Shown here: in pieces, positions 1 through 7,711 of the stretch
How positions within the stretch are numbered: position 1 is the stretch's first letter
Layout of the letters: each line of letters begins with the position of its first letter
From: Microbispora bryophytorum
Lineage (GTDB): Bacteria > Actinomycetota > Actinomycetes > Streptosporangiales > Streptosporangiaceae
Length of the DNA: 64,000 bases
Direction of reading: 5' to 3'
Assembly: GCF_006874465.1 (NCBI RefSeq)
Contig: NZ_VIRL01000021.1
Coordinates: 1 to 64,000 of the forward strand
Program-made: the position numbers and the translations under genes
Notes under the pieces: generated by a model
Databases searched by the model: none
What the model was told of the DNA's origin: nothing
The model's input: only the letters and a program-made list of their open reading frames with translations

Positions 1-715
1 TGTCGTGCGTCGTCGCGTAGACGAGGTGCTTGCCGTTGTAGACGACGTTGGTGAAGTCCTTGAGCGAGGCCCAGCCCGACTTCGGGCTCGCCAGCGCGCC
101 GGTCGAGCTCCAGCGGTACGACGACGGAAGGTTACACGTGCCGGTCGGCGTCGACGGGGACGGCGTCGCGGTCGGGCCGCCTCCGCCGGAGGTGGTCCAC
201 TTCTGGTTGGTCTGGCCGTGGCAGGCCCACAGCTGGACGACGCTCCCGTTGGCCGTGCCGTAGTTGCTCACGTCCAGGCACAGACCCGACTGCACGCCCG
301 TGATCGTGCCGTCACTGTTCAGGCGCCACTTCTGGTTGTTCTGCCCGTTGCAGGACCAGATGACTACCTGGGTGCCGTTCGTGGTGCCCTGACCGTAGGC
401 GTCGACGCACCGAGTGCCGTTGAACGTCCGCAGATCACCGGAGGAGGTGAACTCGAAGGCCTGGTTCGCCTGGCCGTTGCAGTCATAGATCTGCAGGCCG
501 GTGCCCAGCGCGTCGGTGTTGCCCGTCACGTCCAGGCATCGGCCCGACTGCGCGCTGACCAGCGGCGCCGCCGCCGCCGACGCCGGCATCGCCCACACCA
601 CGGCGACCGCCAGCACCGTCGCCAGCGCCGTGGCCAGGACCGTCAAGAAGCGCACGCCGGCACTGACCGGCGAGCGACGCCGGCCGCTCGTCACACGAAT
701 GGGGGGTGAATCCAT
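1..715 (-). CDS. Secreted GH62 alpha-L-arabinofuranosidase with N-terminal CBM13, 3' end beyond window
   Basis: Extracellular arabinoxylan-debranching enzyme, truncated by the left edge: 238 codons are open from an ATG at 715 with no stop. AAGGAG at 725-730 lies 9 nt before the start. Residues 1-48 are an Arg-rich signal peptide ending PASA. Residues about 52-175 form a beta-trefoil (ricin-B/CBM13) with three NGQxNQ repeats, two of which end in QKW. A Gly/Pro/Thr/Ser linker follows, then [13 protein letters not shown] and SLKDFT, which I recognise as the opening of the GH62 catalytic domain; the Asp of LKDF is at the position expected for a catalytic base. The assignment to GH62 rests on only about 45 catalytic-domain residues. 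Two LacI-type palindromes upstream suggest sugar-controlled expression. Confidence 0.85.
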   Translation of the reverse strand, partial: MDSPPIRVTSGRRRSPVSAGVRFLTVLATALATVLAVAVVWAMPASAAAAPLVSAQSGRCLDVTGNTDALGTGLQIYDCNGQANQAFEFTSSGDLRTFNGTRCVDAYGQGTTNGTQVVIWSCNGQNNQKWRLNSDGTITGVQSGLCLDVSNYGTANGSVVQLWACHGQTNQKWTTSGGGGPTATPSPSTPTGTCNLPSSYRWSSTGALASPKSGWASLKDFTNVVYNGKHLVYATTHD

Positions 716-896
716 TGTTTCGTTCTCCTTGGGGGGGTGAAGGCGTGGCGACGCGGCCACACCGGGGGATAACCGCAGTGGTCTGAGAGGGCCGGCAGGG
801 GCAGCCGGCCACCGGTGCGCATCACGCCGTCCACGAAGGCGGCAGCGTGGTTGCGCGGATCGTCGGCTGGATCACGGGGGGCCGCGAGCTCGAAGC

Positions 897-910
897 TGTT
901 AGCGCTAACA
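897..910. promoter_or_regulatory. Perfect 14-bp LacI-type operator-like palindrome
   Basis: TGTTAGCGCTAACA is a perfect palindrome with the central AGCGCT typical of LacI-family operators controlling glycoside hydrolases in actinomycetes. It lies 182 bp upstream of the arabinofuranosidase start. The regulator itself is not in the window. Confidence 0.6.
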
Positions 911-1103
911 TGCTGGCAAATCCGGGGCTCCTCTCCCTCGACTGCCTGGAGGTGGTGGCGCAACGGAGCGAATACGACCGGGCGAGGCCCGTCAGGAAAG
1001 CGCCCCCTCCCGATGCCGGCCACGCCCGGACGCCTCTGGGGTGGTGGCACGCGACTGCGGGCCGTCTCCGATCATGGAGACCCTCCTTCCCGGGGCCGAG
1101 GCG

Positions 1104-1117
1104 TGTTAGCGCTCACA
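1104..1117. promoter_or_regulatory. Second LacI-type operator-like palindrome
   Basis: TGTTAGCGCTCACA differs from the site at 897-910 at one position, and its 16-bp context GTG...CAC stays symmetric. The centres are 207 bp apart, a spacing that could allow repression by DNA looping (inference). Confidence 0.5.
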
Positions 1118-1355
1118 CATGTCCGCGGCGCGGGGTGTCGTGGCCGCGGGTATCGATTCCGGTGGTAATGGCGGAGCAAACTAGGAATCACCGGGTCGCG
1201 TCAAGAGGAAGATCGAGACCCGGGTGTGCGTCGCGCGCCCGGAACGCCACTCACCTGGCCTTCCCGGCCCGGCAGACAGCGCGTGCGCGACGCTTGTGAT
1301 GAAAGTTTCAACTGAGCGCACGCCGACGCCGGCCGCCCCTTCGCCAGGCTTTCGG

Positions 1356-1399
1356 CCATCCCGCTTTCCCGGACGAGCCATCCCGCTTTCCCGGGCGAG
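1356..1399. repeat. Two tandem 22-bp units
   Basis: CCATCCCGCTTTCCCGGACG is the start of a 22-bp unit repeated directly with one mismatch (GGACGAG versus GGGCGAG). It lies just downstream of the response-regulator stop. No function is evident. Confidence 0.7.
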
Positions 1400-1450
1400 C
1401 CCACCGCGCCGACGCCGAGCGGCGAACCGTGGCCGGCGTGCCGTGGCGGC

Positions 1451-2095
1451 TCAGGAGCCGAGGTAGCGCAGGACGGCCAGGACGCGGCGGCTGTAGCCGG
1501 TCGTGTGCGACAGCGCGAGCTTGTCGAACAGGGCGTTGACGTGCTTTTCCACCGCGCTCTGCGACACGTGCAGGGATTGGGCGATCGAGGCGTTGGTCAG
1601 GCCCTGGGCCATGAGCTCCAGAACCTGGCGCTCGCGGGCGGTGAGCCGGGCCAGCGGGTCGGCGTGGCTGGTGCGCGCGAGCAACTGACGCACCACCTCC
1701 GGGTCGAACGCCGTCCCGCCCGCGCCCACCCGCTCCAGCGCGTCCAGGAAGTCGCCGACCTGGGCCACGCGGTCCTTGAGCAGGTAGCCGACCCCGTCGA
1801 TGCTGCCGCTCATCAGCTCGGTGGCGTACTTCTTCTCGACGTACTGCGACAGCACCAGCACCTTGACCTCCGGCCGGCGCCGCCGGAGCTCCAGCGCGGC
1901 GCGCAGGCCCTCGTCGGTGTGGGTGGGCGGCATCCGTACGTCGACCACGACCGCGTCGGGGCTGTCGCCGTCCACCGCCTCCAGAAGCGCGTCGGCGTCG
2001 CCCACCGCGGCCAGGACGTCGTGGCCTTCCTCCTTGAGCAGCCGCACCAGGCCCTCGCGCAACAGGGCCGAGTCCTCGGCCAGCATCACGCGCAC
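1451..2095 (-). CDS. NarL/FixJ-type (LuxR-HTH) response regulator
   Basis: Cytoplasmic two-component response regulator of 214 residues, the usual length. The receiver domain (about 1-118) has the acidic pocket AEDS at 6-9, phospho-acceptor Asp52 in VVDVRMP and the Lys of LLKD. The LuxR-type HTH (about 148-210) reads LTARERQVLELMAQG...SIAQSLHVSQSAVEKHVNALF. The start is GTG 2095, overlapping the end of the kinase remnant by 10 bp, which is the normal kinase-regulator coupling. The partner kinase is almost wholly gone (see 2086-2190), so this regulator is now orphan or driven by another kinase. Confidence 0.93.
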   Translation of the reverse strand: MRVMLAEDSALLREGLVRLLKEEGHDVLAAVGDADALLEAVDGDSPDAVVVDVRMPPTHTDEGLRAALELRRRRPEVKVLVLSQYVEKKYATELMSGSIDGVGYLLKDRVAQVGDFLDALERVGAGGTAFDPEVVRQLLARTSHADPLARLTARERQVLELMAQGLTNASIAQSLHVSQSAVEKHVNALFDKLALSHTTGYSRRVLAVLRYLGS

Positions 2096-2190
2096 GGCGG
2101 CCCCACCTCGATCGCGGCCGGCCCGTCACCGGCGGCAGCGGCTCCGCCCATGCCGTCATCCTCCACTCGCACGTACCCATGCTGCCTTCT
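2086..2190 (-). pseudogene. C-terminal remnant of a NarL-type sensor histidine kinase
   Basis: In the frame ending at 2086, the last ~34 codons read as two pieces of a NarL-partner kinase ATPase domain. GYVRVEDDGMGGA matches the G1 box (normally xVxVxDDGxGGA), and GPAAIEVGPPCA resembles the kinase C-terminus that normally overlaps the regulator start. The roughly 30 residues that should lie between them (the GLxGLxxR G2 box and following strand) are missing, and upstream of GYVRV nothing kinase-like is left. I read this as a decayed kinase with an internal deletion and loss of its 5' part. Confidence 0.6.
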
Positions 2191-2655
2191 CGCGGTGCCG
2201 AGCCGCCATGAGGCATGCGGCCGTTCGGGGGTGCGGGAAACCACACCCCGCCCGGCCCGAAGAACACCTTCACCCACAGCCGGCAACTCGTCATGCGCCG
2301 TCATGCGGCCATGGTGCGGGCATGGTTGCGGGCATGGTGCGGGCAGCCGGCGCGAAGCGACAGCACGCACGCGTCGGTCGTGCCACCTGTCGCGTGACCG
2401 TCCCAGATGACGTCCGAATCTCAAATCGGTTCATCCCCTGCGACCTGCCGAAACCACACGAGCCGCCTCAGCACCGCAAATTCGCCCGCATGGACTCGGT
2501 GGATATGGGAAAGGTCTCCACAATCCCTCGGAAGTGACACAGTTTGGCAACAAATTGACCGATCACTTCAGTCGGGTATCGGGGCAGAGCGCTCCGGTAC
2601 GACCGCCGCCGCCCCGTTCGGCGGAGACCATCGAATCGATCGATACGGAGGAACG
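2191..2655. other. 465-bp region without a recognisable gene
   Basis: It lies between the kinase remnant and the Pro/Thr-rich secreted protein. Frames here show no protein-like composition. The part after about 2400 is relatively A+T-rich and probably carries the promoter of the gene starting at 2656. The first half may be further debris of the lost kinase but is too degenerate to say. Confidence 0.5.
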
Positions 2656-3789
2656 GTGAAGCCGACCAACCCCCACCGCCTGGAGAAAGGACGGTCGTCC
2701 GGACCGGGCGGGCCGAGCCGGCGCATCTCCCAACCCATGATCCTCGCGACCGCGTTCGCGCTGACGGCGTCCGTCGGCGCCGGAGCGACGGCGGCATCCG
2801 CCGCCACCCCCGTCACCCCACCGGCCGAGACGTCGGATCCTGTCGTGACGGCCACCGTGACGATCACGCCGACGGCCACCCCGGCGGAGACCGCCACCGA
2901 CACCCCCACGGCGACGCCGACCCCCGAGGTGCCCCTGGTGGGCCCGTTCCTCGGCGCGCTGCACGGCGAGGTGATCGTGCCGGCCAAGGACGGATGCGGC
3001 ACCGTCACGGTGTTCACCCAGACCGGGCAGGTCGTCGCCGCGGCCGATGACTCGATCACTGTACGCAGCCAGGACGGCTTCGAGCGGTCGTACGCGATCG
3101 GTGACTCCACACGGGTGCTCACCGCCCGCCGGGGCGGCGAGATCCGGCAGGACGCCTGGATCTCGGTGATCGCGGCCGCCCAGCCCGGCACGCCGGCCCC
3201 CACCCCGCCGAGCCCGGCTCCGGTTCCGTCCGCCCCGCCACCGCCGCCGACGACGCCGACGGCCCCCGAAACCACGCCGACAGCTCCCGAAACCACACCT
3301 ACGACTCCAGAAACCACACCCACGGCTCCCGAGCCCACGCCGTCGCTCTCGCAGGGCGCGCCGGCTCCCTCCGAGGGCACGCCGACACCTGCGGAAAGCG
3401 CCCCGGCGCCGCTTCCGAGTGAGACCGCGCCGCTTCCCGCCGCTCCCCCTGGCCAGGCGAGCTCCACTCCCCCGCAGACCGAGGAGACGACGCCCGCCGC
3501 CCCTCAGGGGGAGACGGCGGCGGCCGCCTACGTCTTCGACCTCTCGCGGCCGAGCAAGCGGCTGTGGTACCTCAGCAAGAACTCTCCGTACTCGCTGAAG
3601 TGGCACTCGGGGAAGCCCGCCTGGCGCGCCCCTGAGCCCTGTCCGACGCCGACGGTCGTCCCCACGGAACCGCCGGCCCCGACACCGGACCCGGCCACGC
3701 CGCCCACGGAGACCGCGACTCCCACCGAGACCGCGACTCCCACCGAGCCCACGCCCACGGACACGCCGACCCCGAATCCCACGTCCTGA
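2656..3789 (+). CDS. Secreted Pro/Thr-rich protein with a DUF5666-like domain
   Basis: Exported protein of unknown function, 377 residues. I chose GTG 2656 because GGAGG lies just upstream and the next residues form a signal peptide (RR at 22-23, hydrophobic 28-45, cleavage near ASA49). Upstream in-frame codons look non-coding. Residues 97-175 form a compact beta-rich domain (GEVIV...VTVFTQTGQVV...ITVRSQDG...WISVIA) resembling the DUF5666 fold of the protein at 62604-63227. It is flanked by long Pro/Thr/Glu linkers, including repeated APETTPT units. A short conserved-looking segment (YVFDLSRPSKRLWYLSKNSP) follows, then another Pro/Thr tail. No LPXTG or C-terminal membrane anchor is seen. Confidence 0.7.
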   Translation: MKPTNPHRLEKGRSSGPGGPSRRISQPMILATAFALTASVGAGATAASAATPVTPPAETSDPVVTATVTITPTATPAETATDTPTATPTPEVPLVGPFLGALHGEVIVPAKDGCGTVTVFTQTGQVVAAADDSITVRSQDGFERSYAIGDSTRVLTARRGGEIRQDAWISVIAAAQPGTPAPTPPSPAPVPSAPPPPPTTPTAPETTPTAPETTPTTPETTPTAPEPTPSLSQGAPAPSEGTPTPAESAPAPLPSETAPLPAAPPGQASSTPPQTEETTPAAPQGETAAAAYVFDLSRPSKRLWYLSKNSPYSLKWHSGKPAWRAPEPCPTPTVVPTEPPAPTPDPATPPTETATPTETATPTEPTPTDTPTPNPTS

Positions 3790-3801
3790 CCTACCGTGAG
3801 A

Positions 3802-3830
3802 CCGGCCCTCGCCTCCCCGGCGGGGGCCGG
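3802..3830 (+). terminator. Stem-loop after the secreted-protein gene
   Basis: CCGGCCCTCGCC (3802-3813) pairs with GGCGGGGGCCGG (3819-3830) over 12 bp with one U-G wobble and a 5-nt loop, 12 nt after the stop at 3789. There is no U-tract. Confidence 0.55.
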
Positions 3831-3866
3831 CGCCATGAAGGCATGCAGGTCGGCCCCGCCCGCTGG

Positions 3867-3896
3867 CCGCGACCGCGACCGCGACCGCGACCGCGA
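3867..3896. repeat. Five tandem CCGCGA hexamers
   Basis: A perfect (CCGCGA)5 run in the intergenic space upstream of the MATE gene. Likely a slippage-prone simple repeat; no function is assigned. Confidence 0.85.
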
Positions 3897-3904
3897 GAAG
3901 CTTG

Positions 3905-3921
3905 TTGCGAATAAGTCGCAA
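3905..3921. promoter_or_regulatory. TTGCGA-N5-TCGCAA inverted repeat upstream of the MATE gene
   Basis: A perfect 6-5-6 inverted repeat in a locally A+T-rich stretch, 94 bp before the MATE start. Weaker outer symmetry is present (CTTG at 3901-3904, CAAG at 3925-3928). It resembles a repressor operator (Fur- or TetR-like geometry), but the binding protein cannot be named. Confidence 0.4.
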
Positions 3922-4014
3922 TAGCAAGATGATTGCGTTTCTCCGCGCCCGGTGCCGCGGCGAGCGACACGGCTCACCGCGACGTCCGGCCGGTCGGCCT
4001 TCCTGGAGGAACGC

Positions 4015-5337
4015 ATGGGTGAGCACGTGGGTGAGCACGTGGGCCGGGCCCCGCTGCGTCAGATACTCGCGCTCGCCGTGCCCGCGCTCGGGGTCCTGGC
4101 CGCCGAGCCGCTCTACCTGCTCGTCAACACGGCCGTGGTCGGCCATCTCGGCGCGGTGCCGCTCGCGGGGCTGTCGGCCGGCGGGATCGTGCTGGCACAG
4201 ATCGCCTCGCAGATGACGTTCCTGTCCTTCGGCACGACCGCCCGCGCGGCCCGGCTGCACGGCGCCGGCCGCCGTGCCGATGCCGTGGCCGAGGGGGTGC
4301 AGGCGACCTGGCTCGCCGCGGTCGCCGGGCTGGTGATCACCGTGGCGGGACAGCTGCTCGCCGCGCCGGTCGCCGGTCTGCTCACCGGTGACGGCCGGGT
4401 CGCCGGCGCCGCGGTGAGCTGGCTCAGGATCGCCCTGCTCGGCGCTCCGCTGATCCTGGTCACCATGGCCGGGAACGGCTGGATGCGCGGCGTGCAGGAC
4501 ATGCGGCGCCCGCTGCGCTACGTGCTCGCGGGCAACGTGATCTCCACCGCGCTGTGCCCGGCTCTGGTGTACGGACTCGGCTGGGGGATCGACGGCTCGG
4601 CGGTCGCCAACGTGGCCGGACAGTTGATCTCCGCGAGCCTGTTCGTGCGGGCGCTGCGGGCCGAGGGCGTGCCGCTCGCTCCGGTTCCGGCCGCGATGCG
4701 CGCCCAGCTCGGCCTGGCGCGCGACCTGGTGCTGCTCGGCCTGGCCTTCCAGGCGTGCTGGGTGTCGGCGACCGCGGTCGCCGCCCACACCTCCGCCGCG
4801 GCGGCCGGCGCCCACCAGGTGGTGTTCCAGCTGTGGATGTTCCTGGCCTTCGTCCTCGACGCGCTGGCCATCGCCGCCCAGGCGCTGGTCGGGGCCGCGC
4901 TCGGCGCGAACGACGCGGAACGGGCACGCCGCCTGGCCTGGCAGGTGACCGGCTGCGGGCTGGTCTTCGGGAGCCTGCTCGGCGTGGTGTTCGCGGCGTT
5001 GGCCGGTTCCCTCCCCCACGTGTTCACCACCGACGCGACGGTGCTGGCTGAGATGCCCGGCGCATGGTGGTTCTTCGTCGTCCTGCAGCCGATCGGCGGT
5101 GTCGTGTTCACGTTGGACGGAGTGCTGCTCGGCGCCGGGGACGCGGCATACCTGCGCACCGCGACGGCGAGCGGGGCGGTGCTGGGGTTCCTGCCGGTGG
5201 TGTGGGCCTCGCTGCGGTTCGGCTGGGGGCTGGTGGGGATCTGGTCGGGGCTGTCGGCCTTCCTGCTGATTCGAATGGTCACCGTGCTGGCCAGGCTGCG
5301 GTCCGGCCGGTGGGCGGTGCTCGGCTCCGTACGGTGA
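4015..5337 (+). CDS. MATE-family multidrug/toxic-compound efflux transporter (DinF-like)
   Basis: Polytopic inner-membrane exporter of 440 residues, probably coupled to H+ or Na+ and extruding organic cations or a metabolite. About twelve hydrophobic segments are arranged as two MatE halves; the first half begins LRQILALAVPALGVLAAEPL and VVGHLGAVPLAGLSAGG, hallmarks of the DinF branch. The start at ATG 4015 is supported by GGAGG 6 nt upstream; an earlier in-frame ATG would add a charged, unlikely N-terminus. A strong terminator follows at 5411-5439. Substrate unknown. Confidence 0.92.
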   Translation: MGEHVGEHVGRAPLRQILALAVPALGVLAAEPLYLLVNTAVVGHLGAVPLAGLSAGGIVLAQIASQMTFLSFGTTARAARLHGAGRRADAVAEGVQATWLAAVAGLVITVAGQLLAAPVAGLLTGDGRVAGAAVSWLRIALLGAPLILVTMAGNGWMRGVQDMRRPLRYVLAGNVISTALCPALVYGLGWGIDGSAVANVAGQLISASLFVRALRAEGVPLAPVPAAMRAQLGLARDLVLLGLAFQACWVSATAVAAHTSAAAAGAHQVVFQLWMFLAFVLDALAIAAQALVGAALGANDAERARRLAWQVTGCGLVFGSLLGVVFAALAGSLPHVFTTDATVLAEMPGAWWFFVVLQPIGGVVFTLDGVLLGAGDAAYLRTATASGAVLGFLPVVWASLRFGWGLVGIWSGLSAFLLIRMVTVLARLRSGRWAVLGSVR

Positions 5338-5410
5338 TCCGGGCCCGAATCCCGGCGTCTAACTCGGGAGGCGCCCGGCCGCGATCGGCGCCGTGTTCGG
5401 GGAGAAGCCT

Positions 5411-5439
5411 GGGCTCCGGCGGTTGAGTCGCCGGAGCCC
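5411..5439 (+). terminator. Strong stem-loop terminator after the MATE gene
   Basis: GGGCTCCGGCG (5411-5421) and CGCCGGAGCCC (5429-5439) form a perfect 11-bp stem with loop GTTGAGT, 73 nt after the MATE stop, followed by TTGTCCCTGTT. Confidence 0.75.
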
Positions 5440-5631
5440 TTGTCCCTGTTCTGCGGAATGAACGCTTCCGAGCTCGATAGTGCTCATCGGCGCGTTCATG
5501 TGCGAACCCTCGCCCTTCGGAGCATCTCTCACATCAGCCGACGCCACGGTGCTCATGAGGCAGTCACCCGGGCCTTACAGCCGTTCGCCCCGAAGCACGC
5601 GGTTCGTTCCGCAGGCCGTCTGACCGGCTTT

Positions 5632-5973
5632 CTATTCGTCAACCATCCCGGGGAGCATGTTGGAGCAGTGGCCCGCGACGCAGACATCCCAGAGGATGTC
5701 GTCGAGGTCCGAGCTGGAGCAGCTGTTCCGGGAGCAGTCGTTCTGGAAGCACCCGTTCCCGAAGCCCCCGTTGCCGAAGCACCCGTTCTGGAGGCCGGTG
5801 TTTTCGAAGGTGTTGTTGAACCCGTTGTCGATCCCCGTGCTACACGGGTTGGTACAACCCCAGCCGGTTGGGACGGTCGACGCGCTCGCGGCTGTGGCGC
5901 CCAGGGCGAGGGCACCACCGCCGAGCGCGGTGGAAAGTGCGAGTCCGGCGATGACCTTCTTGAGCTTGGGCAT
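5632..5973 (-). CDS. Small secreted Cys/Gly/Asn-rich protein
   Basis: Exported protein of 113 residues with no family I can name. Residues 1-32 are a clear signal peptide (KLKK, hydrophobic core, cleavage at ASA). The mature part of about 81 residues has eight cysteines, three in short NGCF/NPCS turns within a Gly-Asn-Phe-rich section (CFGNGGFGNGCFQNDC) and two near the C-terminus, so up to four disulfides are possible. The start ATG 5973 follows AGAGGGGG. The promoter region is unusually A+T-rich and carries two inverted repeats (6013-6062). It could be a structural surface or spore protein, a bacteriocin-like peptide or a secreted inhibitor; the sequence does not decide. Confidence 0.75.
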   Translation of the reverse strand: MPKLKKVIAGLALSTALGGGALALGATAASASTVPTGWGCTNPCSTGIDNGFNNTFENTGLQNGCFGNGGFGNGCFQNDCSRNSCSSSDLDDILWDVCVAGHCSNMLPGMVDE

Positions 5974-6012
5974 TTCGTCCCCCTCTAAAGGATCAACTGC
6001 CTAATATGTGCA

Positions 6013-6062
6013 CCATTCCTCAATAATGGGGAATGGCGCTTAATGACCGTTAAGTGGTCATT
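6013..6062. promoter_or_regulatory. Two adjacent inverted repeats upstream of the Cys-rich peptide gene
   Basis: CCATTCC (6013-6019) pairs with GGAATGG (6030-6036). AATGACC (6042-6048) pairs with GGTCATT (6056-6062) around GTTAAGT. The half-site TTAATGACC (6040-6048) recurs at 6120-6128. These sit 40-155 bp upstream of the start at 5973 and look like a repressor or activator array. Confidence 0.5.
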
Positions 6063-6190
6063 GCCCCGCGACGTCATTGTTTCCCGACAGAACGGGCGAT
6101 AAACGGCGATCTACGCTGTTTAATGACCATTGTCACAACAACAGCCCTCGCTGCGCACTTATGTCGCCTTTATCCCGAAATGTCCGATTT

Positions 6191-7711
6191 CTAGCCTGCC
6201 TGCGCGGGTGGGCGGCAGGGGTCGTCCGACCGCAGCCTGCCGTCGAGAGCGTCCCTGAGCGCGTCGGAGAAGTGGCGGAAGTCGGGAGCCGCGCCGGACG
6301 TGGTCGTCGCCACGGGAAGCAAACATGATCGGAAGACCTGACTGAACGTGGCGTAGTAGGCGGACATGGGACGCGGCCTCGCGTGGTCCACCGCCTGGTG
6401 CACCTCGCGGGCGAACCTCGCGAGTTGCCCGCCCGTGATCTCGGTGTCCCGCTCGGCCGGGCGGGCCGCGCCGTCCGCGCCCTCGGACGCGAGCTCTCCG
6501 CACGTTCGCGCGGTCCCCGACCTCTCGTACCGCTCATACAGGGCCGCGACCACCGGCGGATAGCCGGCGCAGGCGAACAATCTCTCCTGGACGTCCTCCG
6601 AGACCAGGTAGTAGATGAGATCCCTGGCCTCCTCCTTGTGCGGCGAGTCCTTGGCGATGGCGAGGTCGACGCCTCCCAGCACCCCGGTCCCCGGGAACGA
6701 GAGCACCTGGAACCTCAGGGTCCCGTCGTCGTCGCGCATCAGCGGGTCGGCGGCCAGCCGGTTGAAGGCGAACGGCCAGTTGCGCATGTAGCCCACGCGG
6801 CCCGTGCGGAAGGCCTGGAGGCTGCTCTCCTCCCGTAACACGCTCTCGTCCCGCAGCGTGCGCGTGCCGTCCTTGACCGTGAACAGGGCATCGCGCCAGG
6901 CACCGAGGGCGTCCATCACCTTCTTGCCGTTGCCGTCCTCGTCGAGGACGACGTCTCCCCCGTCGTCGACGACCACGGGGCCGTCTTGGGCCTTCTGGTC
7001 CTCGGCCTTCTGGCTCTGGGCCGAGAGGATCGCTTCGAGCAGGTTGACGGTGCCGCCCTCGTAGTCGTCGAACTGCGCCGCGTAGCCGTGCTCCTTGGCC
7101 AGTTCGAGGAACCTCTTCGTGTCCTGCGGCGGCGGAGCCGGTACGTCGGTTCGCCGGTACAGGAGCGGAGCGTCGGCGGCGAACGGCACCGCGAACCGCT
7201 CTCCATCGACCTGCCCGGTCCCCAGGGACTGCCGCAGGAAGTAGCGCTCCGGGATGCCGCCCAGCTTCTCGGGGTCCAGCTCGAACTTCTCCAGATAGTT
7301 GGTCCTGGCGAACTCCGTGATGTAGGCGACGTCCAGGAGGAGCACGTCATAGGCGCATCGCTTCGACTGCGCCGCGGCGGCCAGTTCGGAACGCTGCTCG
7401 TCGGAGGACTCGGAGATCTCGACCAGCGTCGCCTTCAGCGGCTTCTTCTTCAGTTTGCGCTGCTCGTCGTTCCACTCCTTGATCACGTCGTGGCGTACGC
7501 CGCCGGCGCCGATCTCCGCCCCTGTCCCTATGACGAGGTCGTCCGGGCGACCGGGGCAGGCGTCGGGCGAGGACGACGCCCCGGAGTGCTGGCTCACCGC
7601 GATCACGAACACCGCACCCGCCAGGAAGCAGGCCGCGGCGAGCCTGAGGTGGAACCTCGTGAAGCGTTCGTACCAGCGGTTCCAGAACGCTCCGAGGGAT
7701 CCCCCCGCCAT
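6191..7711 (-). CDS. Membrane-anchored extracellular solute-binding protein (family 1-like)
   Basis: Probable extracytoplasmic ligand-binding protein, 506 residues, tethered by one N-terminal membrane segment (about residues 21-42, HLRLAAACFLAGAVFVIAV) rather than a lipobox. The remainder has the layout of ABC-type family 1/8 binding proteins: an early LVIGTGAEIGAGG strand, a central hinge RFAVPFAADAPLLYRR, and late GVDLAIAKDSPHKEEARDLIYYLVS. The start ATG 7711 overlaps the stop of the upstream VWA gene (ATGA), so the two are translationally coupled. There is no permease or ATPase gene nearby, so it may act as a sensor or ligand-capture subunit rather than in transport (inference). Confidence 0.8.
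   Translation of the reverse strand: MAGGSLGAFWNRWYERFTRFHLRLAAACFLAGAVFVIAVSQHSGASSSPDACPGRPDDLVIGTGAEIGAGGVRHDVIKEWNDEQRKLKKKPLKATLVEISESSDEQRSELAAAAQSKRCAYDVLLLDVAYITEFARTNYLEKFELDPEKLGGIPERYFLRQSLGTGQVDGERFAVPFAADAPLLYRRTDVPAPPPQDTKRFLELAKEHGYAAQFDDYEGGTVNLLEAILSAQSQKAEDQKAQDGPVVVDDGGDVVLDEDGNGKKVMDALGAWRDALFTVKDGTRTLRDESVLREESSLQAFRTGRVGYMRNWPFAFNRLAADPLMRDDDGTLRFQVLSFPGTGVLGGVDLAIAKDSPHKEEARDLIYYLVSEDVQERLFACAGYPPVVAALYERYERSGTARTCGELASEGADGAARPAERDTEITGGQLARFAREVHQAVDHARPRPMSAYYATFSQVFRSCLLPVATTTSGAAPDFRHFSDALRDALDGRLRSDDPCRPPAQAG

Larger units (their letters stand above)
716..1450. other. 735-bp gene-free region upstream of the arabinofuranosidase
   Basis: No convincing coding frame is seen on either strand. 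It holds the arabinofuranosidase ribosome site, two LacI-type operator-like palindromes (897-910 and 1104-1117) and a 22-bp tandem duplication near the response-regulator end (1356-1399). Confidence 0.6.

Noticed and set aside
3867-3896. CRISPR-like repetition
   Set aside because: It is a hexanucleotide microsatellite without spacers; no Cas genes are present.
2563-5019. Very long open frame on the minus strand opposite the secreted protein and MATE genes
   Set aside because: Its translation is Arg/Gly/His-rich low complexity without domains, and both plus-strand genes beneath have clear families. It is an antisense shadow of high-GC codon bias.
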